Of a DNA stretch of 5,400 bases, positions 4,629 through 5,400 are shown piece after piece. How positions within the stretch are numbered: position 1 is the stretch's first letter; the number at the start of each line of letters is the position of its first letter. Source of the DNA: an uncultured Oscillospiraceae bacterium (GTDB taxonomy: Bacteria; Bacillota; Clostridia; Oscillospirales; Oscillospiraceae); contig CAJOIG010000083.1 of the NCBI GenBank assembly GCA_905234575.1, positions 1 to 5,400 of the forward strand, given 5' to 3'. The position numbers and the translations under genes are program-made. The notes under the pieces are model-generated. The model searched no databases, was not told the origin of the DNA, and saw nothing but the letters and a program-made list of their open reading frames with translations.

Positions 4629-5400
4629 GCCGGTTTTTCAGCGCCCGTCACGCCGCCCTGGTCCCCTACACCCCCGGGGAGCAGCCCCAGGACCGGCGGT
4701 ATGTGAAGCTCAACACCAACGAATCCCCCTTCCCGCCCTCTCCCGCCGTCGTCGCGGCGGCCACCGCCGAGACGGGGCGGCTGAACCTCTACTCCGACCC
4801 GGTCTGCCGCGTTCTGCGTCAGAAGGCCGCCGCCCTTTACGGCGTCGGCCCGGACAACATCCTCCCCGTGAACGGCTCGGACGAGGTTTTGTTCTTCGCC
4901 TTCCGCGCCTTCGGGGATGAGACCCATCCCTTCGCCTTCCCGGACGTGACCTACGGCTTCTACCCCGTATACGCGGACCTCTGCCACATCCCGGCCCACA
5001 TCCTCCCCCTGAAGGACGATTTTTCCGTGGATCCGGAGGATTATGTAAACCTCAACGAGAACATCGTTCTGGCCAATCCCAACGCCCCGACGGGCATGGC
5101 CCTCTCCCGGGCGCAGATCGAGCGCATCGTCGCCTCGAACCCGGACCGGGTGGTGGTTGTGGACGAGGCCTATGTCGATTTCGGCGGGGAGAGCTGCGTG
5201 CCCCTCATCGGGAAGTACGACAACCTTCTCGTCACCCAGACCTTCTCGAAATCCCGGTCCCTGGCCGGGGCGCGCCTGGGCTTCGGCATCGCCTGCGAGA
5301 GCCTCATCCGGGACCTGAACACCGTGAAATTCTCGGTGAACCCCTACAACGTCAACCGTATGACCCAGGCCGCGGGCTGCGCCGCCATCGACGACAACGA
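4625..5400 (+). CDS. hisC: Histidinol-phosphate aminotransferase HisC, 3' end outside window
   Basis: The frame is open from the ATG overlapping the hisD stop to the window edge, giving 258 residues of an expected 350-360. It is a class I/II (fold type I) PLP aminotransferase that converts imidazole-acetol phosphate to histidinol phosphate using glutamate. Landmarks in order: KLNTNESPFPPSP (28-40), Tyr56 (LNLYSDP), NGSDE (83-87) in the phosphate-binding region, NPNAPTG (151-157) with Asn153, DEAYVDF (180-186) with Asp180 and Tyr183, the PLP lysine Lys209 in TFSKS, and Arg217 in AGARLGF. These are the positions expected for HisC, and the neighbouring hisD and hisG make another aminotransferase unlikely. 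A strong AAGGAGGT lies 7 bases ahead. The cut is from the window, not from damage. Confidence 0.95.
   Translation, partial: MSRFFSARHAALVPYTPGEQPQDRRYVKLNTNESPFPPSPAVVAAATAETGRLNLYSDPVCRVLRQKAAALYGVGPDNILPVNGSDEVLFFAFRAFGDETHPFAFPDVTYGFYPVYADLCHIPAHILPLKDDFSVDPEDYVNLNENIVLANPNAPTGMALSRAQIERIVASNPDRVVVVDEAYVDFGGESCVPLIGKYDNLLVTQTFSKSRSLAGARLGFGIACESLIRDLNTVKFSVNPYNVNRMTQAAGCAAIDDN

Overview
The window reads as a GC-rich (by eye about two-thirds G+C) low-copy chromosomal segment of a Firmicutes bacterium, most likely a clostridial, Oscillospiraceae-like gut or anaerobic lineage. The pointers are a YlmC/YmxH-type PRC-barrel sporulation protein, a YerC-type TrpR-like regulator heading a histidine operon, the split HisZ/short-HisG form of ATP phosphoribosyltransferase, strong GGAGG ribosome binding sites and TG-extended -10 promoters. 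The family calls are firm; the organism assignment is inference.

Layout. Bases 1-155 (minus strand) hold the N-terminal part of the YlmC/YmxH-like gene, running off the left edge. Bases 156-382 are a divergent intergenic region with a good sigma-A-type promoter for the rightward gene and, just after its predicted start point, a perfect 12-bp palindrome. Bases 383-1198 encode a classical short-chain dehydrogenase/reductase (SDR), closed by an intrinsic terminator at 1205-1234. A new promoter at 1250-1278 then drives a tightly packed histidine biosynthesis operon that continues past the right edge: yerC-like regulator (1312-1605), hisZ (1602-2696), hisG (2698-3348), hisD (3345-4628) and hisC (4625 to beyond 5400).

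How the genes work together. HisZ and the short HisG form the ATP phosphoribosyltransferase that commits ATP and PRPP to histidine synthesis, and HisZ is the expected site of histidine feedback. HisC (histidinol-phosphate aminotransferase) and HisD (last two oxidations to histidine) act late in the pathway; the middle genes (hisB, hisH, hisA, hisF, hisI/E) are not in the window and would be expected downstream. The genes overlap by ATGA or are 1 base apart, so translational coupling is likely. The first gene encodes a small DNA-binding protein, probably the operon's own repressor; an imperfect dyad over the -10 element is a candidate operator.

This is largely an ordinary housekeeping region. 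I found no mobile element, CRISPR array, defence system, RNA gene or evidently new system. The parts most worth a second look are the palindrome in the SDR leader and the unverified operator of the his operon.
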